Positions 41,341-49,932 of a stretch of 64,000 bases of DNA are shown in pieces (position 1 is the stretch's first letter; each line of letters opens with the position of its first letter). Both the position numbers and the translations under genes were made by a program. The DNA comes from CAXXXW01 sp963665555 (GTDB lineage Bacteria; Pseudomonadota; Alphaproteobacteria; Thalassobaculales; Thalassobaculaceae): assembly GCA_963665555.2 (NCBI GenBank), contig OY762308.1, positions 2,418,001 to 2,482,000 on the forward strand, given 5' to 3'. The notes below the pieces were generated by a model. It worked only from the letters and a program-made list of their open reading frames with translations. It did no database searches and was not told the DNA's origin.

Positions 41341-42105
41341 TTACAGGAAGACGGTCCCGCCGTCCACCATGATCGTCTGCCCGGTCACGAACCGGGAGGC
41401 GTCGCTCGCCAGCCAGAGCACGGTTCCGGCGAGGTCCGGCGTCTCCAGGTTGCGCTTCAGGGTCTGGCCGCCGGCGATCACTTGCGCCGCGCGGTCGAGC
41501 TTGTCGCCGAAGAACTCGGCCGTGCCCTCGGTCATCACGGCCGACGGGGCGACGGCGTTCACCCGGATCCAGTCGCGCCCCAGTTCGCGGGCGAGCGAGC
41601 GGGTGAGGCCGATGACGGCGGCCTTCGAGGTCGCGTAGTGCAGGCCGTAGGGCAGGCCGGCGACGGCGGCGAGCGAGGAGATGTTGACGATCGAGCCGCC
41701 CTCGCCCGCCTTCATCGGCCCGACCGCCGCCTTGCAGCAGCGCCAGACGCCGGCGACGTTCACATCCATGCAGTCGGCCCAGTCGGCCTCGGGCAGCGAC
41801 TCGAACCGCCCGCCGGTCAGCGAGCCGTAGAGCGCGGCGTTGTTCACCAGGATGTCGATCCGCCCGAAGGCGTCCATCGCCGCGGCCGCCATGGCGTCGC
41901 AACTCGCCTGGTCGCGCACGTCGAGCGCGACCGCGACGGCGCGCCCGCCCGCCGCCTCGATGTCGGCGACGGTCCCGGCGGTCTCGATAATGTCGGCGGC
42001 GACCACGCTGGCCCCGGCCTCGGCGAGCCGCGCCGCGTATTCCCGGCCGAGGCCGCGCCCGGCCCCGGTGACGATGGCGGTCTTGCCGCCCAGGTCCGAA
42101 GTCAT
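41341..42105 (-). CDS. Short-chain dehydrogenase/reductase
   Basis: The 254-residue classical SDR has TGAGRGLG, NNAALYG, NISSLAAVAG, YATSKAA and the C-terminal MVDGGTVFL. Asp38 in AADII indicates NAD. Its start overlaps the upstream CoA-transferase stop by four bases, so it is translationally coupled. With the SDR at 39319 it likely performs consecutive oxidations in the same pathway. Confidence 0.85.
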   Translation of the reverse strand: MTSDLGGKTAIVTGAGRGLGREYAARLAEAGASVVAADIIETAGTVADIEAAGGRAVAVALDVRDQASCDAMAAAAMDAFGRIDILVNNAALYGSLTGGRFESLPEADWADCMDVNVAGVWRCCKAAVGPMKAGEGGSIVNISSLAAVAGLPYGLHYATSKAAVIGLTRSLARELGRDWIRVNAVAPSAVMTEGTAEFFGDKLDRAAQVIAGGQTLKRNLETPDLAGTVLWLASDASRFVTGQTIMVDGGTVFL

Positions 42106-43316
42106 CCTTCCCTCCCCGCTTGTCGCGCCGCCCGTTTCCGCGCCGCCAGCTCCGCCAGGATTTCCGCCCGGTCGGCGTCGATCCCGGCCGGCGGACGGTA
42201 CGCCACCCCGTTCGCGCCGTCGATGCGCAACGGGCTGGCGGCGGCGAGCGCGCGGCCCCCCTCGCCGTCCTCGATCCAGCGGATCATGCCGCGGGCGTGC
42301 AGGTTCTCGTCCTCCACCACCTCGTCGAGCTCCCTGACCGCGCCGCAAGGCACCCGCGCCGCGTTCATCCGCGCCATGATCCCGTCGCGGTCGCGCGCGC
42401 GGGTCCATTCGGAGATCGTTTCGGTCACGGCGTCGATGTTGCGCACCCGGTCCGCCATCGTCGCGAAGCGGGGGTCGTCCGCCAGCGCGCTCCGCCCCAT
42501 GGCGTCGAGCAGCCGGCGCCAGTGGGCGTCGTTGTTGCAGATAATGGCCACGTACCCGTCGCGCGCCGGATAGACCCCGTAGGGCGAGACCGACAGCCCG
42601 CCGTGCAGGTTGCCGACCCGACCCGGCGGGCGCATCTCCGCGCCGTCGAACATCAGGCCGAGGTTCGAGGCGAAGGAGGGGAACACCGACTCCTGCATCG
42701 ACACGTCCACATAGGCCCCCTCGCCCGTGCGCTCGCGGCGCAGCAGCGCGGTGACGGCGCCGGCGTAGAGGTGGATTCCGGCGAAGAAGTCGCACAGCGC
42801 GACGCCCGCCTTCACCGGCGGCTGGTCCGGGAAGCCGGTGGCGGCCATCACCCCCGCCATCGCCTGCACCGCGATGTCCATCGCCTGGTAGCCGCGATAG
42901 GGGCCGTCCTGGCCGTAGCCGCTGCCCGAGGCGTACACGATGTCGGGCCGGACCGCCCGGACCGCCGCGTAGCCGACGCCGAGCCGGTCCACCACGCCGG
43001 GCGCGAAATTCTCCACCACCAGGTCGGCGATCGCGGCGAGGTCGAGGAAGACCGCGCGGTCGCCGGGGTCCTTCAGGTCGAGGGCGATGGCGCGCTTGTT
43101 GGGGTTGAGCAGGCGGAACGGGTAGATCGCGCCGCCGCGCGCGTCGCGCCGGCGCAGGTGCTCGCCGCCGGGCGGCTCGACCTTGACCACGTCCGCGCCG
43201 GCCATCGCCATCAGGAAGGTGCAGTAGGGGCCGTTGTAGATCTGCGTGAGGTCGAGGACGCGGATGCCGTCGAGGGGGCGGGCGGTTCCGGCGGGGGGGC
43301 GGCTGTCGGCTTGCAT
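42102..43316 (-). CDS. Class III (CaiB/BaiF-type) CoA-transferase
   Basis: The 404-residue protein has the family N-terminus GIRVLDLTQIYNGPYC, GADVVKVEPPGGEHLR, LDLKDPGDR, SGYGQDGPYRGYQAMD with the expected catalytic Asp147 before IAVQAMAG, and ERTGEGAYVDVSMQES. Class III enzymes move CoA between a donor thioester and an organic acid. It is first of the five-gene catabolic operon that also holds SDRs, the oxygenase and the amidase, suggesting that the substrate is activated to a CoA thioester. Confidence 0.9.
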   Translation of the reverse strand: MQADSRPPAGTARPLDGIRVLDLTQIYNGPYCTFLMAMAGADVVKVEPPGGEHLRRRDARGGAIYPFRLLNPNKRAIALDLKDPGDRAVFLDLAAIADLVVENFAPGVVDRLGVGYAAVRAVRPDIVYASGSGYGQDGPYRGYQAMDIAVQAMAGVMAATGFPDQPPVKAGVALCDFFAGIHLYAGAVTALLRRERTGEGAYVDVSMQESVFPSFASNLGLMFDGAEMRPPGRVGNLHGGLSVSPYGVYPARDGYVAIICNNDAHWRRLLDAMGRSALADDPRFATMADRVRNIDAVTETISEWTRARDRDGIMARMNAARVPCGAVRELDEVVEDENLHARGMIRWIEDGEGGRALAAASPLRIDGANGVAYRPPAGIDADRAEILAELAARKRAARQAGREG

Positions 43317-43435
43317 ACGCGGTTCCGGCGGGCGGGTTCGTTCCGCCCCCATGGCGCCCGAAACCGCCGCGCCCGTCAACCGGGGACGAGGCGCGCCGGG
43401 CGGCGGGCGCCCCGGGGGCGGCCGGCGCGGGCGCC

Positions 43436-44197
43436 TCACCAGCCGGCCGGTTTGCGGATCGCCGTGCCGGGGATCGGGTCGGGGAACTGGGACCGGCGCA
43501 GCATCGCCGGACGTATGTGCCGCTCCCGCCCGCCGGCGTCCTTGAGCGGCTGGGCGACCCATTTGCCGCCCGGATTCACGACATAGACGGTTTTGCCTCG
43601 TTCTTTAGTCACCAGGAGAATCGCCGCCGCAAGATCCGTATCGTTCGAAATCACGACCGCCACATCGAAGAGGTTCTTCCACGCATCGTTCAGCAAGTGG
43701 ACGGCCAGATTCACGTCCGACCCCTTCTCTTCCATCGTATGCACTTCGGCCGCCACCGCGCCGGACGGCGGTCGCGAGACCCGGCTCTGGCGCCTTTTGC
43801 TCGATTGCGGGAGATGCGCGCCGATGGGCAGCAGGCCCAGGCCGGCAACGGGATGGTTGCCCAGGGGCAAGATCGCGGGCGTGGGAGCGTGAATAATCCT
43901 GTTTGCGACTGGAAGGTTTACGAGCGGCCTCCGCACCGTCTTTTCGATAAACCGCCCGAGGTGGATTTCGACTTGGGGTAGGGTACGAAGAGCTTTGAAA
44001 TACACCTCCTGGATAGCGGGGTCTTTCGGATCGATTCTGCCGGACACTCTCGCGGTAAAATATTCGAGTCCGTCGATCGTGTGCCCCGGTGGAAGCAAGT
44101 GGCGGGCAAGCTCGACCGGATTCAGCCACTTGAACCCGGTTCCCTTCAAGGCCCCATAGTAGAAATTGAACCCGTCGACGTAGACGCTCGTTCGCAT
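43436..44197 (-). CDS. NYN-domain (PIN-like) putative ribonuclease
   Basis: The 253-residue protein starts MRTSVYVDGFNFYYGALK, the first acidic metal-binding site of LabA/DUF88 NYN proteins. Further acidic sites lie in EEKGSDVNLAVHLL (conserved KGxDV) and VVISNDTDLAAAI, and VYVVNP is typical of the last strand. The fold belongs to the PIN-like nucleases, suggesting RNA or tRNA cleavage. Base composition is lower in GC than its neighbours. It is preceded by two tandem hairpin elements with transcription-terminator form on its own strand. Confidence 0.82.
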   Translation of the reverse strand: MRTSVYVDGFNFYYGALKGTGFKWLNPVELARHLLPPGHTIDGLEYFTARVSGRIDPKDPAIQEVYFKALRTLPQVEIHLGRFIEKTVRRPLVNLPVANRIIHAPTPAILPLGNHPVAGLGLLPIGAHLPQSSKRRQSRVSRPPSGAVAAEVHTMEEKGSDVNLAVHLLNDAWKNLFDVAVVISNDTDLAAAILLVTKERGKTVYVVNPGGKWVAQPLKDAGGRERHIRPAMLRRSQFPDPIPGTAIRKPAGW

Positions 44198-44208
44198 CGC
44201 GCTTCCCG

Positions 44209-44316
44209 CGAAAAAAGCAGGGGCCGCCCCGAGGAGCGGCCCCTGTGCCGACGGCACGCCGCCGGCCGGTTCGGCTACCCTGCCTCCGCGCGTTCTCGAA
44301 CGCAAGCGTTTTTTCG
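44209..44316 (-). repeat. Structured ~108-bp element, copy A
   Basis: The copy is bounded by CGAAAAAA (44209-44216) and TTTTTTCG (44309-44316), perfect 8-bp inverted ends. Inside are a 10-bp hairpin (44218-44245) and the block GAACGCAAGCG (44298-44308). Copy B (44380-44490) has the same order of parts. In copy B the end runs are four A and four T, matching each other, where copy A has six and six. The 403-bp space 44198-44600 contains no gene besides these. It could be a small-RNA gene, a mobile palindromic unit or duplicated terminators. Confidence 0.6.
44211..44245 (-). terminator. Rho-independent terminator-like hairpin (copy A)
   Basis: On the minus strand a perfect 10-bp stem (CAGGGGCCGC with GCGGCCCCTG) with an 8-nt loop is followed by GC and a run of six T. 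It lies 14 bp before the NYN gene start, so it would end upstream transcripts or act as an attenuator for that gene. Confidence 0.7.
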
Positions 44317-44379
44317 CCGGCGCGCGCCGCGCCGACACGTCAACCCCGGACGCGGAGCCGGTTGGCGATCGCATCCTCC

Positions 44380-44490
44380 CGAAAAGCAAGGGCCGCCCCG
44401 AGGAGCGGCCCTTGTACCGACGGCACGCCGCCAGCGGGTATCGATCAGGAACCATCGCGCGGGGCCAGTCCGAACGCAAGCGTCTTTTCG
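44380..44490 (-). repeat. Structured ~111-bp element, copy B
   Basis: This copy is offset 169 bp from copy A at the hairpin. It runs from CGAAAA (44380-44385) to TTTTCG (44485-44490). GGCCGCCCCGAGGAGCGGCC, CGACGGCACGCCGCC and CGAACGCAAGCGT are shared with copy A, while the middle has diverged. Confidence 0.6.
44382..44414 (-). terminator. Rho-independent terminator-like hairpin (copy B)
   Basis: Stem CAAGGGCCGC/GCGGCCCTTG with the same 8-nt loop, then GC and four T on the minus strand. Against copy A the third base pair has changed from G-C to A-T on both sides, a compensatory change that preserves the stem. Confidence 0.65.
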
Positions 44491-44541
44491 CCCGTCTCCG
44501 CGCCTCGCCCCGCGGCGCCGCCGCCGGCGCCGCGACCGTGC

Positions 44542-44569
44542 TTGGGATGGCGCGGGGTTGGGATATAGT
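44542..44569 (+). promoter_or_regulatory. Candidate promoter of the aminotransferase gene
   Basis: TTGGGA (44542-44547), 16-bp spacer, TATAGT (44564-44569), 31 bp before the GTG start. The -10 box is the best in the window. Confidence 0.5.
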
Positions 44570-44600
44570 GGCGGCTCCATCGCGCCACGGAGGATCGAAC

Positions 44601-45830
44601 GTGACCGTCGAAATCGATTACGACGCGCTGCTCAACCCCGGCCTGCCGCCGCCGGCGCCGCGCTGGACCGGCTTTCCGCGCTACAACTTCGTCGGCGGCC
44701 ACAACGACGCCGACAGCGTGCCGGTCGAGGCCATGATCGCCGCCATGACGGCCGCGCTCAAGCGCGAGGGGCGGAACCTCGCCACCTACAACATGCGCGG
44801 CGGGCCGCGCGGCTATCCGCCGCTGCGCGAATTCGTCGCCGGCAAGCTGGCGAAACGCTCCGGCATGGCGGTCACGATCGACAATGTGCTGATTACCTCC
44901 GGCTCGCAGCAGGGCCTCGACCTGGCGAACGACATCCTGTGCCGGCCGGGCGACACGGTGGCGGTGGAGGAGTTCAGCTACGGCGGCGCGCTGGCGCGGC
45001 TGCGCCGGATCGGGGTCGAACCCGTCGGCGTCCCGACCGACAGGCACGGGATGCGGATGGACGGGCTGGCCGGGACGCTGGCCGCGCTGAAGGCAAGGGG
45101 CGCGAAGCCGAAATACATCTACACGATCCCCACCGTGCAGAACCCCGGCGGCGGCATCCTGCCCGAGGAGCGCCGCCGCGAGATGCTGCGGCTGTCGGCC
45201 GAGTACGGCGTGCCGATCCTGGAGGACGAGTGCTACGCCGACCTGCTGTGGGACGGCGCGCGGCCGCCGGCGATCGCGGCGCTGGACGAGGGCAACCGCA
45301 CGATCCATGTCGGCTCCTTCTCGAAGACGATCGCGCCGGCGCTCCGGGTGGGCTACGTGGCGGCGCCGGAGCCGCTGATCGCCCGGCTGGTCGCCTGCAA
45401 GACCGACGGCGGCACCGGCGCGCTGGAGCAGCTGATGCTGGCGGAGTATTGCGCCGGCGGGTTCGACGGCCATGTGGACGCGCTGTGCAAGACCCTGAAG
45501 GGCAAGCTCGACGCGCTGGTCGCGGCGGTGGCGGAGGAGTTCGGCGCGTCGGCCGAGTTCGAGGCGCCGAAGGGCGGCATCTACCTGTGGATAACGCTGC
45601 CGGACAACGTGGACACGCTCGAACTGGCGCGGGTCGCGGCGGCGGAGGGGGTGGCGCTCAACCCCGGCCCGGAATGGGCGGCCGATCCGGCCTCGGCGCG
45701 CTCCCGGCTGCGTCTCTGCTTCGGCCACCCGTCGCCGGAGGACATCCGCGAGGGCGTGCGCCGCCTGGCGGAGATCTGCCACCGCGAGTTCGGGGTCCCG
45801 GTCCGGGGCGGCAATGTCGCGCGCGGCTGA
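44601..45830 (+). CDS. PLP-dependent aminotransferase, class I/II (2-aminoadipate/aromatic type)
   Basis: The 409-residue protein starts at GTG after a GGAGGAT Shine-Dalgarno. It has fold-type I aminotransferase features: TSGSQQGLDL, YTIPTVQNPGG, ILEDECYADLLW with the PLP-contacting Asp and Tyr, and SFSKTIAPALRVGY containing the Schiff-base lysine. LysN/MocR-like sequences share this arrangement, but there is no GntR domain. It transfers amino groups between an amino acid and a 2-oxo acid. The MFS gene begins 6 bp downstream. Confidence 0.88.
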   Translation: MTVEIDYDALLNPGLPPPAPRWTGFPRYNFVGGHNDADSVPVEAMIAAMTAALKREGRNLATYNMRGGPRGYPPLREFVAGKLAKRSGMAVTIDNVLITSGSQQGLDLANDILCRPGDTVAVEEFSYGGALARLRRIGVEPVGVPTDRHGMRMDGLAGTLAALKARGAKPKYIYTIPTVQNPGGGILPEERRREMLRLSAEYGVPILEDECYADLLWDGARPPAIAALDEGNRTIHVGSFSKTIAPALRVGYVAAPEPLIARLVACKTDGGTGALEQLMLAEYCAGGFDGHVDALCKTLKGKLDALVAAVAEEFGASAEFEAPKGGIYLWITLPDNVDTLELARVAAAEGVALNPGPEWAADPASARSRLRLCFGHPSPEDIREGVRRLAEICHREFGVPVRGGNVARG

Positions 45831-45836
45831 CCGGCC

Positions 45837-47084
45837 GTGACGGCGCCCGCCGGCGGGGCGGGAAGCGGGACGGCGGAGGACGGCGAAGGCCCGTCCGGCG
45901 CCCGCGCCTTCCGCCGCGTCGTCTGGCCCTTCGCCGCCGCCGAAACCCTGGTCTGGGCGGCGTATTACTACGCCTTCCCGGCGCTGCTGCCGGAATGGGA
46001 GGCCGATCTCGGCTTCTCCAAGACGGTGCTGACCGGGGCGTTCACGCTGTCGATCGCCGTTTCGGCGGCTTTGGCCCCGGTGGCGGGCCGGCTGATCGAC
46101 CGGGGGGGCGGGCGGACGGTGTTCGCCGGCGGGGCGGCGCTTGCGGCCGTGCTGCTGGTCGCGCTTTCGCAAGTCACCGAGGTCTGGGAGTTCTACGCCG
46201 TCTGGATCGGCCTCGGCGTCGCCATGGCGGGCACGCTGTACGAGCCGTGTTTCGCCATCCTGACCCATTGCATGGGGAACCGGGCGCGGCGCGCCATCAC
46301 GCTGGTGACGCTGGCCGCCGGGTTCGCCGGCACCGTGTCCTTCCCGAGCGCGCATTTCCTGACCGAACTGTTCGGCTGGCGCGGCGCGGTGGTCGCGTTC
46401 GCGGCGGTCGTGGCGTTCGTCTGCATCCCGCTGATCCTCTACGGCTGCCATTTCGCGGCGATCCGGGCGCGCGGCGCGGCGCCCCGGCCGAGCGCGACCT
46501 CGCGCGGCGCGGCCCGCGCCATGCGCACGGCGACCTTCTGGCTGCTGGGGCTGAGCTTCACCGCGCTCGCGCTCGACCACGCGCTGGTGGTGAGCCACAT
46601 GCTCCCGATCATGGCGGATCGCGGGCTGGGCGAGGGGATGGCCGTGCTCGCCGCCTCCTGCATGGGGCCGATGCAGGTGACGGGCCGGCTGCTGATGATG
46701 GCGGCGGAGCGCTATGTCTCGACCCTGGCGATCTGCCTGGTCTGCTTCTTGTCGATCGGGACGGCGGGCGCGGTGCTCTTTTCGGCGAGCGGGACGCCGG
46801 GGCTGGTGCCGGTCTTCGTCGTGCTGCAGGGGACGGGGGTCGGCGTGCTCAGCATCATCCGGCCGATGGTGATCGCGGAACTGCTGGGCCGGCGGGATTT
46901 CGGCGTGACGGCGGGGCTGCTCGCCATCGGCTTCCTCGGCGGCTCGGCGGCGGCGCCGATCCTCGGCTCGCTGGTCTGGGGCGTCGGCGGCTACGACCTG
47001 GTGCTGGTGATCGCGATCGCCGCCCCGGCGCTCGGCCTGCTCGCCCTGGTCGCCGCCTGGCGCGCGCGGCCGGAGCGGGCCTGA
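45837..47084 (+). CDS. Major facilitator superfamily transporter, monocarboxylate-type
   Basis: The 415-residue protein starts at GTG 6 bp after the aminotransferase, so the two are an operon. It has 12 hydrophobic segments. The TM2-3 loop AGRLIDRGGGRTV and the pattern LPEWEADLGFSKTVLTGAFTLS near TM1-2 are shared with oxalate/formate and monocarboxylate MFS carriers. It may import the aminotransferase substrate or export its oxo-acid product. Confidence 0.83.
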   Translation: MTAPAGGAGSGTAEDGEGPSGARAFRRVVWPFAAAETLVWAAYYYAFPALLPEWEADLGFSKTVLTGAFTLSIAVSAALAPVAGRLIDRGGGRTVFAGGAALAAVLLVALSQVTEVWEFYAVWIGLGVAMAGTLYEPCFAILTHCMGNRARRAITLVTLAAGFAGTVSFPSAHFLTELFGWRGAVVAFAAVVAFVCIPLILYGCHFAAIRARGAAPRPSATSRGAARAMRTATFWLLGLSFTALALDHALVVSHMLPIMADRGLGEGMAVLAASCMGPMQVTGRLLMMAAERYVSTLAICLVCFLSIGTAGAVLFSASGTPGLVPVFVVLQGTGVGVLSIIRPMVIAELLGRRDFGVTAGLLAIGFLGGSAAAPILGSLVWGVGGYDLVLVIAIAAPALGLLALVAAWRARPERA

Positions 47085-47118
47085 GGGGCCGCCGGGCGGC
47101 GCGGCGGCGCGCGGCGCG

Positions 47119-47460
47119 TCACGCGCGGTCGAACACGCCGAGGTTCAGGGCCGGCATCCGCCCCATCCAGATCGCATGGTCCCGGTGGTCGGCGAGGCCG
47201 TCGCCGGTTTCGGGATGGACGAAGACCGTCAGCCCGCGCCGGTTCAGCATCAGCCACGGGACGATCTCCGGGAACAGCGCGGCCTCGAACGCGACCTGGT
47301 ACATCGGCTCCGGATGCGGCCCCACCGGCGCGTCGCGCCAGCGCCCCATCCGCACCTCGAACCGCCCGGCGATCTCCTCGCGCACCAGCGCGGCCGCCGC
47401 GCGCGAGGCGTCGTCGTAATACACATGGGCGTGGTAGCCGGAGATTTTCGCGGTTTCCAT
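47119..47460 (-). CDS. DOPA 4,5-dioxygenase family protein
   Basis: The 113-residue protein matches the small DOPA-dioxygenase fold: KISGYHAHVYYDD at the start, PVGPHPEPMYQVAF, LTVFVHPETGD and DHRDHAIWMG, which supply candidate histidine ligands. The family performs extradiol cleavage of catechols such as DOPA in betalain and related pathways, but most bacterial members are uncharacterised. It lies 34 bp after the acyl-CoA dehydrogenase gene on the same strand. Confidence 0.85.
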   Translation of the reverse strand: METAKISGYHAHVYYDDASRAAAALVREEIAGRFEVRMGRWRDAPVGPHPEPMYQVAFEAALFPEIVPWLMLNRRGLTVFVHPETGDGLADHRDHAIWMGRMPALNLGVFDRA

Positions 47461-47494
47461 GGCCTTCTCCCCTTCGTTCCGCGTCCCCGCCGCC

Positions 47495-48757
47495 TCACGC
47501 GACGGTGTTGCGGGGGATGTCGCGGAAGGGTTTGTCGGCGTCGAGGCGGATTTCCTTCGGCATTCCGAGCACGCGCTCGGAGACGATGTTCTTCTGGATT
47601 TCGTCGGTCCCGCCGGCGATCGAGGCGGCGGGGGTCGAGACCAGGATTTCGGCGATCGTCCCGTCCATCGGCCCGTCCGCGCCCGCCAGCATCGCGTCCG
47701 CGCCCGAAATCGCGGTGTGGACCCGGTTGGCCAGCCGCGCGACCGCGCTCGCCGCCAGCTTGCCGAGCGAACCCTCCGGCCCCTGCGGCTTGCCCATCTC
47801 CTGGGCGGCGCGGGCGCGCAGCGCGGTCCATTCCGCCGATTTGTGCAGGACCAGCAGCCGGGCGATCTCCTGGCGGACGGCGGGGTCGTCGATGGCGCCG
47901 GTCTCGCGCGCGCGCCGCATCGCGAGGTCCACCCGGCCGGCGCGCTGCGGATACCAGCTGTAGGGCGCCATGACGGTTTCGGTCTCGGCCCGCTCCTCGT
48001 CGTAGGCGCGCCCGGCCCGGCCCGCCGCCGCGCCGCGGCCCCAGGCGCGCAGCGAATCGGCGGCGCGGCGCTCGTGCATCAGCGTGGTGGTGGCCACCGC
48101 CCAGCCATCGCCGGTCGCCGCGACCTGGAACTCCGGCAGCACCTCGGCGTCGGTCAGGAAGACCTGGTTGAAGGAGGCGTGGCCGTTCATCTGCCGCAGC
48201 GGCCGCGCCTCCACGCCGGGCTGGCGCATGTCGAGGACGAAGTAGGACAGGCCCCTGTGCTTGGGCAGGTCGAAATCGGTGCGGGCCAGCAGCAGGCCCC
48301 AATGGGCCTTGTGGGCGCTGGTGGTCCAGACCTTCTGGCCGTTCACCACCCATTTGTTGCCGACCATCGCCGCCCGCGTCGTCGCGCCGGCGAGGTCCGA
48401 GCCGCTGCCCGGCTCGCTGAACAACTGGCACCAGATGTCCTCGCCGGTGACGATCCGGCGCAGGAACTTCTCCTTGAGCATGTCGGAGCCGTGTTCGAGG
48501 ATCGTGGCGGCGGCCAGCATCCGGATGCCCGACTTGGGGACGGGGAGCGCGCCGGCCCGCTCGAACTCCTCGTCGACCGCCGCGACCAGGGCGACGGGGA
48601 GGCCGCGCCCGTGCCACTCGACCGGCCAGTGCGGCATCCCCCAGCCCGAATCGGCGAGCCTGCCGCGCCATTCGGCGAGCGCCAGCTCCGGGTCCCAGTT
48701 CGCGGCGATCCAGGCGCGCGCCTCGGCGCGGATCGCGGCCTCGTTATGCGCGGCCAT
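47495..48757 (-). CDS. Acyl-CoA dehydrogenase
   Basis: The 420-residue protein has the ACAD flavin motifs QLFSEPGSGSDLAG and WTTSAHKA, and the C-terminal IAGGTDEIQKNIVSERVLGMP. It resembles large-subunit ACADs used with a partner (as in steroid side-chain or aryl-acid catabolism). A second ACAD gene lies 10 bp upstream, so the two probably form a heteromeric FAD enzyme that desaturates an acyl-CoA. Confidence 0.9.
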   Translation of the reverse strand: MAAHNEAAIRAEARAWIAANWDPELALAEWRGRLADSGWGMPHWPVEWHGRGLPVALVAAVDEEFERAGALPVPKSGIRMLAAATILEHGSDMLKEKFLRRIVTGEDIWCQLFSEPGSGSDLAGATTRAAMVGNKWVVNGQKVWTTSAHKAHWGLLLARTDFDLPKHRGLSYFVLDMRQPGVEARPLRQMNGHASFNQVFLTDAEVLPEFQVAATGDGWAVATTTLMHERRAADSLRAWGRGAAAGRAGRAYDEERAETETVMAPYSWYPQRAGRVDLAMRRARETGAIDDPAVRQEIARLLVLHKSAEWTALRARAAQEMGKPQGPEGSLGKLAASAVARLANRVHTAISGADAMLAGADGPMDGTIAEILVSTPAASIAGGTDEIQKNIVSERVLGMPKEIRLDADKPFRDIPRNTVA

Positions 48758-48767
48758 GCCGTCCTCC

Positions 48768-49898
48768 TCATTCCGGCCAGTTCGCCACCAGCAGTTCGCG
48801 GTGGCGGTTGGAGTCGCCGAGGAACACCTCGGTCGCCTTGGCCCGCTTGAACCAGAGATGTGTGTCGTTGTCCCAGGTGAAGCCGATGCCGCCGTGGATC
48901 TGGATCGCGTGCAGGGCGACGCGCATATAGGCGTCCGCCGCCCCCGCCTTGGCGAGCGAGGCGATGGCGGCGATGTCCGTGTCGCCCTCGTCGAAGGCGG
49001 CGGCGGCGTAGCGGGCGGCCGACTTGGCGAGTTCCACGTCCATCAGCATGTCGGCCGCCTTGTGCTTGGTCGCCTGGAACGACGCGACGGAGCGGCCGAA
49101 CTGCACCCGCATGGCGGCGTAGGCCATCGCGTCCTCGCGCAGCCGCTCGGCCCCGCCGACCGCCTCGCTGGCGAGGCAGATCGCGGCGCGGACGAGGACC
49201 TTTTCGGCCGCCGCCGCGCCCGCGCCCTCCGCGCCCAGCAACTCGGCCTCCACGCCGTCGAAGGAGAGGCGGGCGAGCTTGCGGGTCCGGTCCACGGTCT
49301 CCAGCGGCCGGCGTTCGAGGCCCGCCGCGCCGCCGTCCACGACGAACAGGGACAGCCCGTCCTCCCCCGCCGTCCCCGGCGCGCGGGCGAGCGCGACGAC
49401 GAGGTCGGCCGTGTGCCCGTCCGGGACATAGCTTTCGACCCCATGCAGCCGCCAGCCGGCGCCGGCCTTCTCCGCCGCCACGGCCGCGTCGCCCGGCTCC
49501 CAGCGCCCGCGCGCGCCGGCGCAGGCGAGCGTCGCCACCGTTTCGCCCGAGGCGATCCCCGGCAGCAGCGCGCGCTTTTGCGCCTCCGTCCCGGCGTGCC
49601 CGATCGCCGGGGCGGCCAGCGCGGCCGTGGCGAAAAACGGCGCGCAGAGCAGCGCCCGGCCCATCTCCTCCAGCGCGACGCATTGTTCGGAAAGGCCGAA
49701 GCCCTGGCCGCCGTATTCCTCGGGGATGGCGATGGCGGCGAGGCCCATCTCGGCGTTGACGCGCGCCCAGCCCGCGCGCTCCCACCCCTCCGGCGTCTCC
49801 ATCAGGCGGCGCGCCTCGGCCGCCGGCGCGCGGTCCTCGAAATACCGCCGCAGCGTTTCGCGAAACGCCTCCTGCTCCTCGGAAAAAGCGAATCTCAT
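48768..49898 (-). CDS. Acyl-CoA dehydrogenase (partner subunit)
   Basis: The 376-residue protein has ACAD N-domain FSEEQEAFRETLRRYFEDRAP, IPEEYGGQGFGLSEQCVALEEMGRAL, and the C-domain with RVQFGRSVASFQATKHKAADM and HGGIGFTWDNDTHLWFKRAK. The C-terminal segment normally holding flavin-contact residues is shortened compared with the neighbour, as in heteromeric FadE pairs. It directly precedes the ACAD at 47495 and follows an LLM oxidoreductase after 34 bp. Confidence 0.9.
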   Translation of the reverse strand: MRFAFSEEQEAFRETLRRYFEDRAPAAEARRLMETPEGWERAGWARVNAEMGLAAIAIPEEYGGQGFGLSEQCVALEEMGRALLCAPFFATAALAAPAIGHAGTEAQKRALLPGIASGETVATLACAGARGRWEPGDAAVAAEKAGAGWRLHGVESYVPDGHTADLVVALARAPGTAGEDGLSLFVVDGGAAGLERRPLETVDRTRKLARLSFDGVEAELLGAEGAGAAAAEKVLVRAAICLASEAVGGAERLREDAMAYAAMRVQFGRSVASFQATKHKAADMLMDVELAKSAARYAAAAFDEGDTDIAAIASLAKAGAADAYMRVALHAIQIHGGIGFTWDNDTHLWFKRAKATEVFLGDSNRHRELLVANWPE

Positions 49899-49932
49899 GC
49901 GCTCGTGTTCCTCCGTCCGGCGGTTTCCGCGC

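Noticed and set aside
44211..44245. Terminator or attenuator for the aminotransferase gene at 44601
   Set aside because: The T-run follows the hairpin only on the minus strand, so it cannot end or attenuate plus-strand transcription of that gene.
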